Of a stretch of 64,000 nt of DNA, positions 51,169 to 59,489 are shown in pieces. The stretch is taken from contig NZ_LN884299.1 of NCBI RefSeq assembly GCF_001403875.1, positions 3,623,674 to 3,687,673 of the forward strand, read 5' to 3'. The position numbers were made by a program, and so were the translations under genes. This DNA is from Paenibacillus ihumii. GTDB lineage: Bacteria > Bacillota > Bacilli > Paenibacillales > Paenibacillaceae. The notes beneath the pieces were generated by a model. That model was given only the letters and a program-made list of their open reading frames with translations, was not told the DNA's origin and did not search any database. Every line of letters starts with the position of its first letter. Position 1 is the first letter of the stretch.

Positions 51169-53694
51169 CTACAACTTCGACTGTGCTGAGTTCGGCTCTT
51201 TTGAAATTTGTGATGGCATGCTGTTGTAAACAGGTATCCTAAAAACCATGGGAGCTTTTACATCTTTTAGCCCCTTAGCAAAATTTGAAGACTTAATGAA
51301 TGCATCTTTAATATGTGTGGCATATTGATGGGAAATAGAACCGTTCTTCTCAAATCCTTCAACATTCCATTTCATTTTGTACAAAGTATCTTGACCCTTA
51401 CTAACATATTCATCATAAATCCATTTACCTCCGCCTACGATTGCTTTATCTTGTGTACTCCAACCCATTTGTTTAGCTTTCTTTGCCCCTGCTAAACCAG
51501 CATTCCCATCAAAAGCCCCAATACCATACATGTTAAACCAACCCTCATACCCATTAACTTTACCTTTAGATAGAGGTGAATCTCCACTTCCCGTTTCGAC
51601 AGTAGATTTTGCTGCAAGAAAAACGGCACTTACCTTATCTCCTCCTGCCTCCAAAAATGATGTTCCTTTATTCTTTAGATCATCCTTAAGAACACTGTTC
51701 ACTGCATTTATATTCTGTGTGTTAGCATCATATTTCGCAGATAGAAATTGAAAGACCTGATTCTCATTTATAAAATTTCTAGGATCTATGAAATATGACA
51801 CCGCTTCTTTAGAAGCAGCAAAGTATCCCTTGTCGTATTTAAATTTAGGATCCTTCCATTTATCACTATAACCGTACTTAATCTCTGATGTGCAAACATG
51901 ACCTGATTTCATTTCTGCATCAATCAGTTTATTAAAGTCGACGTTAATATGATCTGCATAAAAACGCCACTCTGGATGCGCCGCATGTAACTTCTCCAAC
52001 ATCGGCCTGTAAGATTCCGGGAACTTTGCCAATTCTTTTTCAAATACATAGTCTCCCGATTTTGAAGTATCCACTTGATCAGGAACAATTTCAATTTCTT
52101 TTACAGGTAATGGAGTTTTTTTGGATGGTTGGTTTACAATAGTGTTATCATCCTGAATAATTCTTCTAAATGATATAATACGTGGATTCCAGTGTGTATT
52201 AGTTAATTTATCAATCTTCACGTTTTGTTTCTTATCGGATAAGTTCTTCGGATTCGTGTTACTCCCTGCCTCGTGTATAAACTCTCCATTTCCAATATAA
52301 ATACCAACATGGCTAGGTGTGCCTTTCTTTTTACCAAAAAGAATCAGATCACCTGGCTTCAAATCTTTTAGATCTACCTCTGTTCCTCTTAAAATTTGGT
52401 CTTTTGTTGTTGGACCTATGTTAATATTTAGTACAGTTTTATATACAGAAGAAGTAAAGTCCGAGCAATCCATATAGGGTGGTGGATTATTCTTATCTAA
52501 AACTTGGGTTGTAATTTTTGTGTCCAAACAATAAGGTATTTTTCCTACCCAATATTTGGCTTCCTCAATGATTGCTTTTCTAAATTCATCTGCATTAGTA
52601 AGACTAGCAGTATGGCTATCGTCCGCCGTCTCCTGCACCCTCAAATAATTCCCCGCAGGCCCGGTTCCCGTCCACAAATGCATATAACCCACACCATCAA
52701 CCATCGCTGAAGACAATCCATACTTGTCCTTCAATATCCCTCGAACCTTCTCCGCATAAGTGTGGGCCCCGCCCATTTCTTTCGTCATGCCCTTGGCCTT
52801 GTACTCATGCCACGCGACTTGGGCGCGGCCGATTTCACCTAGCTGCTTATGTATTTCATCCAATTGCTTTTGAGCCCATGCGCCTTGAGCTCCGCCCTTC
52901 ATAACCAAGCCAAGCAAATATTGATACTGGTTATCTTGCGGCATAAGCACCTGCACGAACTTTCCATCCTTCACGATCTGCATCGAAGGGTCATAGGAGC
53001 ATGCATCAAGTGCGCTTCCCTTATAGTATTCGCTTATGTTAACTTTCTCCCCGTAAAGCTCCTCATTGATGCCGTACCCCTTCAAAATCCCCCGCTGCTT
53101 CATCGCTTCCTTATGTGCTTGTTCCATCAAATATGTATTGCCAAACGCTTTGTATACGGAATAGGCCACCTGGGCACGAGCAATGGTGTTTCTTGCCTTG
53201 AAAATCGCATCCAGCTTCTCCTTGGCTTCCTTCTTCTCTGCTTCCGTGCCATGGAGTGCCAACTGATGCAGCTTTTGAACCACTGGATCCTGAAATAATG
53301 CATCCTGTAGATAGCTGTTGAGGTCTTTGCCCGAAAGTCCGCCATTTGCAGAATAATATGTGGATGGGGGGACAGGCTCATACTTCTTCTTGGTGCTAGT
53401 TTTAACCGCTTCCTCATCCTTGCGATAACGCGCTGCCGCGTCTGTAAGTACTTTCGCTTTATCGCGAAGATCTCCTGTAATACCCTCCGCTTGCTTCCGA
53501 ATCTCCCTTAGAAGGCGCTCTATCTCATTCAGCTCACTCCTGCCGTACAGCTCCGGATACTGGCTCTGCGTCTCTCGAACGAGTTGGGAAATGGATTCAT
53601 TGACATTCCACTCCACATTTCCAATGAAAGCGCCGAATCGTTTCGTTTGCGAGGATAACTCATCTACCTTTTTAGGATCGACCTTAATGCTCAT
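51169..53694 (-). CDS. WXG100-led secreted hydrolase 1: NlpC/P60 plus glucosaminidase (candidate toxin)
   Basis: This 841-residue protein has a WXG100/LXG-like helical hairpin at residues 1-98 (EWN at the turn near 28-30, and the YxxxE secretion motif at Tyr 90-Glu 94), then a pre-toxin module (about 110-356) with two related halves, then NlpC/P60 (about 365-480; Cys 410 in MDCSDF, His 462 in SHVGIY, His 474 in FIHEAG), a linker, and a GH73-like glucosaminidase (about 550-780; Glu 700 in STVETGSG). It has no Sec signal, so type VII export is likely. ATG at 53694 with AAAGGA. It would cut both peptide stems and glycan strands of peptidoglycan. Confidence 0.88.
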   Translation of the reverse strand: MSIKVDPKKVDELSSQTKRFGAFIGNVEWNVNESISQLVRETQSQYPELYGRSELNEIERLLREIRKQAEGITGDLRDKAKVLTDAAARYRKDEEAVKTSTKKKYEPVPPSTYYSANGGLSGKDLNSYLQDALFQDPVVQKLHQLALHGTEAEKKEAKEKLDAIFKARNTIARAQVAYSVYKAFGNTYLMEQAHKEAMKQRGILKGYGINEELYGEKVNISEYYKGSALDACSYDPSMQIVKDGKFVQVLMPQDNQYQYLLGLVMKGGAQGAWAQKQLDEIHKQLGEIGRAQVAWHEYKAKGMTKEMGGAHTYAEKVRGILKDKYGLSSAMVDGVGYMHLWTGTGPAGNYLRVQETADDSHTASLTNADEFRKAIIEEAKYWVGKIPYCLDTKITTQVLDKNNPPPYMDCSDFTSSVYKTVLNINIGPTTKDQILRGTEVDLKDLKPGDLILFGKKKGTPSHVGIYIGNGEFIHEAGSNTNPKNLSDKKQNVKIDKLTNTHWNPRIISFRRIIQDDNTIVNQPSKKTPLPVKEIEIVPDQVDTSKSGDYVFEKELAKFPESYRPMLEKLHAAHPEWRFYADHINVDFNKLIDAEMKSGHVCTSEIKYGYSDKWKDPKFKYDKGYFAASKEAVSYFIDPRNFINENQVFQFLSAKYDANTQNINAVNSVLKDDLKNKGTSFLEAGGDKVSAVFLAAKSTVETGSGDSPLSKGKVNGYEGWFNMYGIGAFDGNAGLAGAKKAKQMGWSTQDKAIVGGGKWIYDEYVSKGQDTLYKMKWNVEGFEKNGSISHQYATHIKDAFIKSSNFAKGLKDVKAPMVFRIPVYNSMPSQISKEPNSAQSKL
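52626..53694 (-). repeat. Duplicated 1069-bp leader segment, copy 1
   Basis: This segment, encoding residues 1-356 of hydrolase 1, is nearly identical to 56935-58003, of equal length and without indels. Identity drops abruptly at the left boundary, right where the C-terminal domains start. Confidence 0.9.
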
Positions 53695-53795
53695 CAACGG
53701 CTTCCTTTCTATAAAAATAATAATTATTGATGAATTTATTAATTGCCATGAAATCCTTCTTTACATTACAACAATACTCTCTGCCATCCTACATC

Positions 53796-54443
53796 CTACG
53801 TAATGTAAGGAATATCCTCATCGGTTCCCATGCCCCAATCTGGATCAGGATCTACCAGCAATTCTTCTTCATAGTTGTACAACTGATCATTATATTCCTG
53901 AGATATGTCGGTGATTAAGAAGCCGCCGTTACTTTGCCTTACAAAAGTATAGGTACCCGTGGTATCAGGAAACTCATTATTTTCGTTTATTCCTTCAAAG
54001 GTAAATGGAACTTGAATTACAGCACGTTGCTCTGTCTGCTCAAGCATTTCAAAGTTCCCCTCAGTATTAACTACATATTGACCTTCACTATCTCCATAGT
54101 TTCCGCATTCCGTTTCTGTACATACGATTTCATGAGTAATAAGAACATACTTCATTAGTTCCTGGCTAAAATATTTGGAGAGAGCATTCTCCAGCTCTTG
54201 CCTGCTGGGGGAAGCAAGACTGTACACTGGCGAAACGCCAAAATGGCCAATAAGATGACTATCACCTTCCTGCTCCTTGAGCAGCGTGAGATCTTGTTCA
54301 GCTTGAAGTATTATTCTTTTGGCCTCTTCTAGACTTAAGAGCTTATCTAATTCCGGAGCTTGTTGATTCGCATTCACAGGCTGAATTCCTTCATGTTTTG
54401 AAGAACATCCTGCTGCAAGTAAGATGAGGATTACGCCTAGCAA
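53796..54443 (-). CDS. Lipoprotein upstream of hydrolase 1, possible immunity protein (start codon doubtful)
   Basis: The frame gives 215 residues from a TTG at 54443, with the lipobox LLAAGC only 12 residues in and no charged start. Extending upstream in frame gives K-K-T-K-Y-K-L-G-F-V-V, a normal lipoprotein start, preceded by TTT at 54477-54479 exactly where a start codon would be, 7 bp after GGAG. The RCC1 lipoprotein gene has the same start region with TTG. So the original start may have been lost by one substitution. The mature part has EEAKRIILQAEQDLTLL and SRQELENALSKYFSQELMKY, a layout seen in secreted inhibitor-like proteins. It directly precedes hydrolase 1. Confidence 0.7.
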   Translation of the reverse strand: MLGVILILLAAGCSSKHEGIQPVNANQQAPELDKLLSLEEAKRIILQAEQDLTLLKEQEGDSHLIGHFGVSPVYSLASPSRQELENALSKYFSQELMKYVLITHEIVCTETECGNYGDSEGQYVVNTEGNFEMLEQTEQRAVIQVPFTFEGINENNEFPDTTGTYTFVRQSNGGFLITDISQEYNDQLYNYEEELLVDPDPDWGMGTDEDIPYIT

Positions 54444-54777
54444 AACAACAAATCCGAGCTTGTACTTTGTTTTTTTAAATTACAATCTCCTTCTGTTTTT
54501 CGCTTAATCTCAAGCAAGTCATCTTTCATTGGCACTAGAATCCACCAAATGATTCGGTAGATCTGTAATTCGAGTTTCTAGCTTTAGGCAACCTGTTAGC
54601 ATTACAAGCAGGACTAGAAATATCAGAATTACATATTTAGATTTTCTCACTAAGAGAGCCTCCTTCTTGTCTTTCGCATGGCCTCATGTGAGTTATCTTT
54701 TGTAGGTTAAAACACAGAATCATGGTGTCTTCCATACGATATTTTATTGATTTATAAACTCTACCTTCTCACCGCTC
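54444..54777. other. Gap with a very small lipoprotein gene
   Basis: This 334-bp gap lies between two lipoprotein genes. It contains the 43-codon lipoprotein ORF at 54519-54650, the lost-start region next to 54443, and an AT-rich stretch upstream. No other feature is visible. Confidence 0.6.
54519..54650 (-). CDS. Very small lipoprotein, 43 residues
   Basis: GTG at 54650 follows GAAGGAGG with ideal spacing. The translation has a charged start (RKSKY), a hydrophobic stretch and a lipobox LVMLTGC (Cys 21), then only 22 residues to a TGA. It may be a real small lipoprotein or the surviving 5' end of a truncated immunity-like gene. Its position between two longer lipoprotein genes supports the second idea. 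Confidence 0.55.
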   Translation of the reverse strand: MRKSKYVILIFLVLLVMLTGCLKLETRITDLPNHLVDSSANER

Positions 54778-55788
54778 TTATTCCATAACCTTCACTAAAT
54801 CCGCACTCATCATAATTTGTCGATAACCAATAGAATAATTAGTTATGACAAATGTTGCATTGCCGCTGGATGAAGAAAGTAATTTCTTCGCTTCTTCTGT
54901 ATTACTAAGAAACAAAGTTCTTTCATCGGGAAAGTCCTCGAATAAGGGAATTCTCTGTATCGCTTCTTCATCAACAGTAATGATATAGCCAAATCCATCC
55001 CCTGTATCCTCCCATTCATACGTTCCTGTGACCGTTATTTCTCCAGAAAAGGTAATATCATTAATTTGTAGGTCTTCTCCTTTTCCTAAAGCATCTATCT
55101 CCGAAACAGTTAATTCACCTATGCTTTGACCTATTTCCACTGTAGCAGGATTTATGATTGTTCTACTCAAATTATTGCCTATTACACGATCCATTTGAAA
55201 AAAGTCTCCTTCTATACTAATTATCAAGTGCGAATTGATGATATAGAAACTACTAACGTATTCTTGCCATGGCTGCGTTTGAGTTTTATCCTGATATACT
55301 TCTACTCTTGTAATGTATTCCTCCTCAATATTCCAATCTTCATTAGATAATTTATACCCCTCAATGAATTCAGAGGTTGGTAATTGTTCATATTTGTAGT
55401 GAGGATGATGTAGGGTCTGTCCGTCATACTCGCAATATGATGGCATATATGTGACCTGCCTACCAATGTAAGCATCTGCCTCTTCTTGGGTTAATCCACT
55501 AATGTATCCTGGTAATACTTTTGTGATTTTCCAAATCCCGAAAAAGTCATTTTCTTGGATTTCAGTATTTGTGTCTCCCCCACTTCCTTCTTTGTTAGTT
55601 TCTGTTGGTTTTATTACCTCTGTTCCTTGATTTATTGCGTTGTTATCTACTGTTACAGGAGTATTCCCCTCGTTTGCAATTGTTCCAGTATTATCTTTAC
55701 AGCCAGAAATCATAACCAACATGATTAACAGTATAATAAGCTTATTATTTTGGAAGAGGTCTGGCTGTATCCCTTTTGTACTCCGCAT
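54778..55788 (-). CDS. Lipoprotein downstream of hydrolase 2, possible immunity protein
   Basis: This protein of about 336 residues has the signal KLIILLIMLVMISGC (lipobox Cys near residue 30), a Thr/Asn-rich linker and a mature part with FGIWKITKVLPGYISGL, which recurs in small secreted proteins, and YMPSYCEYDGQTL. No enzyme motif is visible. ATG at 55788 follows GGAGG and lies inside the 3' end of the hydrolase 2 gene (44-bp overlap), so the two are translationally coupled. Confidence 0.75.
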   Translation of the reverse strand: MRSTKGIQPDLFQNNKLIILLIMLVMISGCKDNTGTIANEGNTPVTVDNNAINQGTEVIKPTETNKEGSGGDTNTEIQENDFFGIWKITKVLPGYISGLTQEEADAYIGRQVTYMPSYCEYDGQTLHHPHYKYEQLPTSEFIEGYKLSNEDWNIEEEYITRVEVYQDKTQTQPWQEYVSSFYIINSHLIISIEGDFFQMDRVIGNNLSRTIINPATVEIGQSIGELTVSEIDALGKGEDLQINDITFSGEITVTGTYEWEDTGDGFGYIITVDEEAIQRIPLFEDFPDERTLFLSNTEEAKKLLSSSSGNATFVITNYSIGYRQIMMSADLVKVME

Positions 55789-58003
55789 ATAAAAAAACCT
55801 CCGCTTCATCAATTCGTCTATTATATAAGCCTCTTGAAGCTTTCTTTACACCATTCTCTGTAACTTTATGATACATACCGAATGCTTTCTTAAGCTCCTC
55901 ATTTGAATACTTGCCTGATATTAATAATTTCTTTAACGTTGAGTCTCCTTTCCAAAAATTCTCACCAAGATTATAAGTAAAGCTTACTAGTGCATCAAAT
56001 TGATTCTGAGTAAGATTTAAAGAATATTTAGTATCAAATTCATTTACCGCATCAATGAATTTTTTTATGTCTTTATTGTAAAGAGCCCTTGCTTCCTCTT
56101 CACTCATAGGCTCCTTGAACTTTTCCCCAGGTTTGATTAAATGTCCATATCCAATCGTATCTTTTCCCGCTTGATCTTTATACACATAGGCAGAAAAACC
56201 TTCAGAACCATGAAGAAATTTAACCGCATTATTACTTAGTTCCTTAATTGGGGTTCCTGATTTCTTCACATTAGTCTCTGGTATTGCAGATATCGGACTA
56301 CTGCCATCTTTAACCTTAATAGGATTCGGATTTGTAAAGATCCAATACTGCTTAGCTTCTGATTTTATAACACTTTCAATCGCTTTAACTTTTCCATCAT
56401 CTTTAGTGCCGACTATAATTTTCCCATCTTTTCCATAGCTAGTATTCTTACTATTAGGATCTAAGATACTAAACCATATATCATCTCCCTTTGACTCCAT
56501 CCCATTTATTACAATAAAATGTCCGCCTTTAGTAAAGTGTCCTTTACCCATGGAGGAAACTACCATACTATCTCCAGTACCTAATGCTTTTTTAACTTCA
56601 CTTATGCTGCTAGTTTGTATACACTCTAATCCATATTCTTTAGCGACAGCTTTGTAAAACCCCCAGCTAGTACCAGAATCCAATGTCCTATAACCATGTT
56701 TCAAAGCAAAGTCACACAACTCTACCGGTGTTATTTCTCTGCCAAGTAGAGTGGAAAGAATCATTGCCATAGAAGTAGGGCCGCAACCGGAAGTTCCTAT
56801 CGTCTGACTCTTATCATTTTTCTTAGAATACATCTTATTAGCCCATCGTGAATCCACCTGACTGAAGTATGCAGGGTTAAGTAAGATATCAAGTACGGTA
56901 CTTTCATAAGGTGTTTCCTTGGGTTCAAAAACCACCGTCTCCTGCACCCTCAAATAATTCCCCGCAGGCCCCGCTCCCGTCCACAAATGCTTATAAATTA
57001 CGCCATCAACCATCGCCGATGACAATCCATACTTGTCCTTCAATATCCCGCGAACCTTCTCCGCATAAGTGTGGGCCCCGTCCATTTCTTTCGTCATGCC
57101 CTTGGCCTTGTACTCATGCCATGCGACTTGGGCGCGGCCGATTTCACCTAGCTGCTTATGTATTTCATCCAATTGCTTTTGAGCCCATGCGCCTTGAGCT
57201 CCGCCCTTCATAACCAAGCCAAGCAAATATTGATACTGGTTATCTTGCGGCATAAGCACCTGCACGAACTTTCCATCCTTCACGATCTGCATCGAAGGGT
57301 CATAAGAGCATGCCTCAAGTGGGCTTCCTTTATAGTATTCGCTTATGTTAACTTTCTCCCCGTAAAGTTCCTCATTGATGCCGTACCCCTTCAAAATCCC
57401 CCGCTGCTTCATCGCTTCCTTATGTGCTTGTTCCATCAAATATGTATTGCCAAACGTCTTATATACGGTATAGGCCACCTGGGCACGAGCAATGGTGTTT
57501 CTCGCCTTGAAAATCGCATCCAGCTTCTCCTTGGCTTCCTTCTTCTCTGCTTCCGTGCCATGGAGTGCCAGCTGATGCAGCTTTTGAACCACTGGATCCT
57601 GAAATAATGCATCCTGTAAATAGCTGGTGAGGTCTTTGCCGGAAAGTCCGCCATTTGCAGAATAATACGCGGATGGGGGGACAGGCTCGTACTTCTTCTT
57701 GGTGCTAGTTTTAACCGCTTCCTCGTCCTTGCGATAACGCGCAGCCGCGTCTGTAAGTACTTTCGCTTTATCGCGAAGATCTCCTGTAATACCCTCCGCT
57801 TGCTTCCGAATCTCATTGAGCAGGCGCTCTACCTCATTCAGCTCACTCCTGCCGTACAGCTCCGGATACTGATTCTGCGTATCTCGAACGAGTTGGGAAA
57901 TGGATTCATTGACATTCCACTCCACATTTTCAATGAAAGCGCCGAATTTTTTCGTTTGTGCAGATAACTCATCTACTTTTTGGGGATCAACCTTAATGCT
58001 CAT
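55745..58003 (-). CDS. WXG100-led secreted hydrolase 2: C39-like peptidase plus GH24 lysozyme (candidate toxin)
   Basis: This 752-residue protein shares residues 1-356 (WXG100-like hairpin, YxxxE motif, pre-toxin module) with hydrolase 1. Then comes a C39-type papain-like domain (about 370-555; Cys 407 in TSGCGPTSMA, His 495 in GGHFIVI, Asp 515 in LDPN) and a T4-lysozyme-like GH24 domain (about 590-745; Glu 601, Asp 610, Thr 616 at the spacing of the T4 lysozyme triad). It has no Sec signal. ATG at 58003 follows GAAAGGATG. The lysozyme would cleave glycan strands; the C39 target may be a peptide stem or a protein. Confidence 0.88.
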   Translation of the reverse strand: MSIKVDPQKVDELSAQTKKFGAFIENVEWNVNESISQLVRDTQNQYPELYGRSELNEVERLLNEIRKQAEGITGDLRDKAKVLTDAAARYRKDEEAVKTSTKKKYEPVPPSAYYSANGGLSGKDLTSYLQDALFQDPVVQKLHQLALHGTEAEKKEAKEKLDAIFKARNTIARAQVAYTVYKTFGNTYLMEQAHKEAMKQRGILKGYGINEELYGEKVNISEYYKGSPLEACSYDPSMQIVKDGKFVQVLMPQDNQYQYLLGLVMKGGAQGAWAQKQLDEIHKQLGEIGRAQVAWHEYKAKGMTKEMDGAHTYAEKVRGILKDKYGLSSAMVDGVIYKHLWTGAGPAGNYLRVQETVVFEPKETPYESTVLDILLNPAYFSQVDSRWANKMYSKKNDKSQTIGTSGCGPTSMAMILSTLLGREITPVELCDFALKHGYRTLDSGTSWGFYKAVAKEYGLECIQTSSISEVKKALGTGDSMVVSSMGKGHFTKGGHFIVINGMESKGDDIWFSILDPNSKNTSYGKDGKIIVGTKDDGKVKAIESVIKSEAKQYWIFTNPNPIKVKDGSSPISAIPETNVKKSGTPIKELSNNAVKFLHGSEGFSAYVYKDQAGKDTIGYGHLIKPGEKFKEPMSEEEARALYNKDIKKFIDAVNEFDTKYSLNLTQNQFDALVSFTYNLGENFWKGDSTLKKLLISGKYSNEELKKAFGMYHKVTENGVKKASRGLYNRRIDEAEVFLYAEYKRDTARPLPK
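56935..58003 (-). repeat. Duplicated 1069-bp leader segment, copy 2
   Basis: It matches 52626-53694 over its full length with only scattered substitutions. The copies diverge sharply at 56935, where CCGTCTCCTGCACCC is still shared but the next bases differ. Confidence 0.9.
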
Positions 58004-58044
58004 CCATAGCATCCTTTCAATAGAATTTTATGGCATCTGGCAAT

Positions 58045-58617
58045 CTAGATGTACTCCCACGGGGCGGTATCCAGCTTCCACTTATCATCGATAGCCTCAT
58101 ATACGGCATCTATAGTAATAACTTCTGTCTCTCCATCGACATCAGGCACTTCAAACCTAATTTCACTCTTTTCCTCAAAATCCATAATGCCAATCACCCT
58201 GGCCTTTTCCCATTCACGCAAGGAACCGACTTCATACGGCAAGTACACAAGCTTGTCGTTGATAACCTTGATCGGGTAGTTATCCAGCATCTCTCTGACT
58301 ACAGATTCCGTATAGCTCGTCCTAAGATAGGCCGTGATCTTCTCCCTCGTATCCAGATCACTGCAGAAGTGATAATAATACTCCTCTGCATCAGCCAACC
58401 TCTCTTCGAACGAAGAGGTACATTGTTCCCCACCCTCTGCTAGAGCCGTGTATAATTTCGTAATAGCCTCATTTCGCAGTTGAATAGCCATTTGATTATT
58501 TAATGAAATCGGTTCAATCTCTTTCGCACCCGTTACAGGCTTGCTAGAATTACAACCTGACAAAAATAGGACCAAGGTCAACCCAATTATGTATAAAAGA
58601 TTAAAAAGACCCCTCAC
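58045..58617 (-). CDS. IseA-like lipoprotein upstream of hydrolase 2, possible immunity protein
   Basis: This protein of about 190 residues has a lipoprotein signal (LVLFLSGC, Cys near 22). The mature part contains LDTREKITAYLRTSYTESVV, then IKVINDKLVYLPYEVGSLRE and WEKARVIGIM. This order resembles IseA-type DL-endopeptidase inhibitors of Bacillota. I start at GTG 58617 (after GGAAGGG) rather than GTG 58641. It is the first gene of the operon and directly precedes hydrolase 2, which fits an immunity protein that blocks cell-wall hydrolases outside the membrane. Confidence 0.7.
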   Translation of the reverse strand: MRGLFNLLYIIGLTLVLFLSGCNSSKPVTGAKEIEPISLNNQMAIQLRNEAITKLYTALAEGGEQCTSSFEERLADAEEYYYHFCSDLDTREKITAYLRTSYTESVVREMLDNYPIKVINDKLVYLPYEVGSLREWEKARVIGIMDFEEKSEIRFEVPDVDGETEVITIDAVYEAIDDKWKLDTAPWEYI

Positions 58618-59006
58618 GCCATCCCTTCCTTTACCTTTCACTTTTGAGTTGGTGTATATCGAAAACAGCCTGCCATTCTCCTTACTCTAACTGGAACCTA
58701 CCTTAATTATTGTAAAATATATCATATATTCCTGAGGGTGATTACTATTATTTTCATTAGCATATCCTTAGTCCTAAGCCTATTTGGTCATTTAGGAACA
58801 AGGGCTTTTTTAATTGAGTGGCAGCTTTTTCACAAATAAGAAAAAAGTCGCAATTCAGACACCTCTCGCTTATATTTTTGCACACTGCACAAATTTATTG
58901 TATTTCCATTTTTTATTTCTTTTAGAAGTATTTACTTTTATTAAATTAAATAATAGAATGTAGTTGATTGCTTATTTTGTAATAATAAAACAAAATGGAG
59001 GTGTTT
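58618..59006. other. Divergent promoter region between the toxin operon and the secreted-protein operon
   Basis: This 389-bp, strongly AT-rich gap must hold both promoters. A weak stem (AAGCC with GGGCTT, near 58780-58813, followed by TTTTTT) is visible. TTGCAC-N17-TATTTC near 58878-58906 is a poor promoter candidate for the plus strand. I see no gene in it. Confidence 0.5.
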
Positions 59007-59411
59007 ATGATGGTCCTTGAGAAAAAAAGGTTATGTATTCTAACGCTATCAGTATCATTGCTAGTTATGGGTAGTAGTGTTTTTGCGGGAACAAGTTGGA
59101 GTTCAGAAGAATCCAAGTCCTTGCCTGGTTGGAATGGAAGTGCTTATTCAAGTACACAAACAAAGGCTGATATAGGACAGGCAGGGTTACAGATGAATGC
59201 AACAGAAGGTTATGAAATTGACGTTCGCACAGAGGGGACTTCTGGAAATTCAAATGGAGTAAACGGCTCATGGGTGAGAGATGTTAAAGGTGGTAATACT
59301 TATAACTTAAGCGCCCCACAATCAAAAGGAGATAACTTACGTCTTCATTTTAGTTCTAATTTAACAACTACAAAAAGCACTAACATTGTTTATAAGTGGA
59401 GAAGTAATTAA
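59007..59411 (+). CDS. Small secreted protein, possible bacteriocin-like
   Basis: This protein of about 134 residues has a Sec signal peptide (LCILTLSVSLLVMGSSVFAG) and a mature part of about 108 residues rich in Ser, Thr, Asn and Gly, with no Cys. Blocks include AGLQMNATEGYEIDVRTEG and a C-terminal LRLHFSSNLTTT. Start at ATG 59007 or 59010 after GGAGG; the ATG at 58995 overlaps the ribosome binding site. A terminator-like stem and an ABC transporter operon follow. I do not recognise a named family; the layout resembles secreted bacteriocin-transporter modules. Confidence 0.65.
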   Translation: MMVLEKKRLCILTLSVSLLVMGSSVFAGTSWSSEESKSLPGWNGSAYSSTQTKADIGQAGLQMNATEGYEIDVRTEGTSGNSNGVNGSWVRDVKGGNTYNLSAPQSKGDNLRLHFSSNLTTTKSTNIVYKWRSN

Positions 59412-59427
59412 AGATTTTATTTCTGGA

Positions 59428-59462
59428 AGAGTATGATTATACAAATCATACTCTCCCTTTTA
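59428..59462 (+). terminator. Terminator/attenuator after the secreted-protein gene
   Basis: AGAGTATGATT (59428-59438) and AATCATACTCT (59444-59454) form a perfect 11-bp stem with a 5-base loop, followed by CCCTTTTAT. It would make the secreted protein more abundant than the transporter. Confidence 0.85.
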
Positions 59463-59489
59463 TGTTTGATTACATATTTTATCATTTGA

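Noticed and set aside
59007..59411. Assignment of the secreted protein to the lactococcin 972 family
   Set aside because: Length, secretion signal and transporter context are similar, but the mature sequence shows no clear motif of that family that I can confirm by eye.
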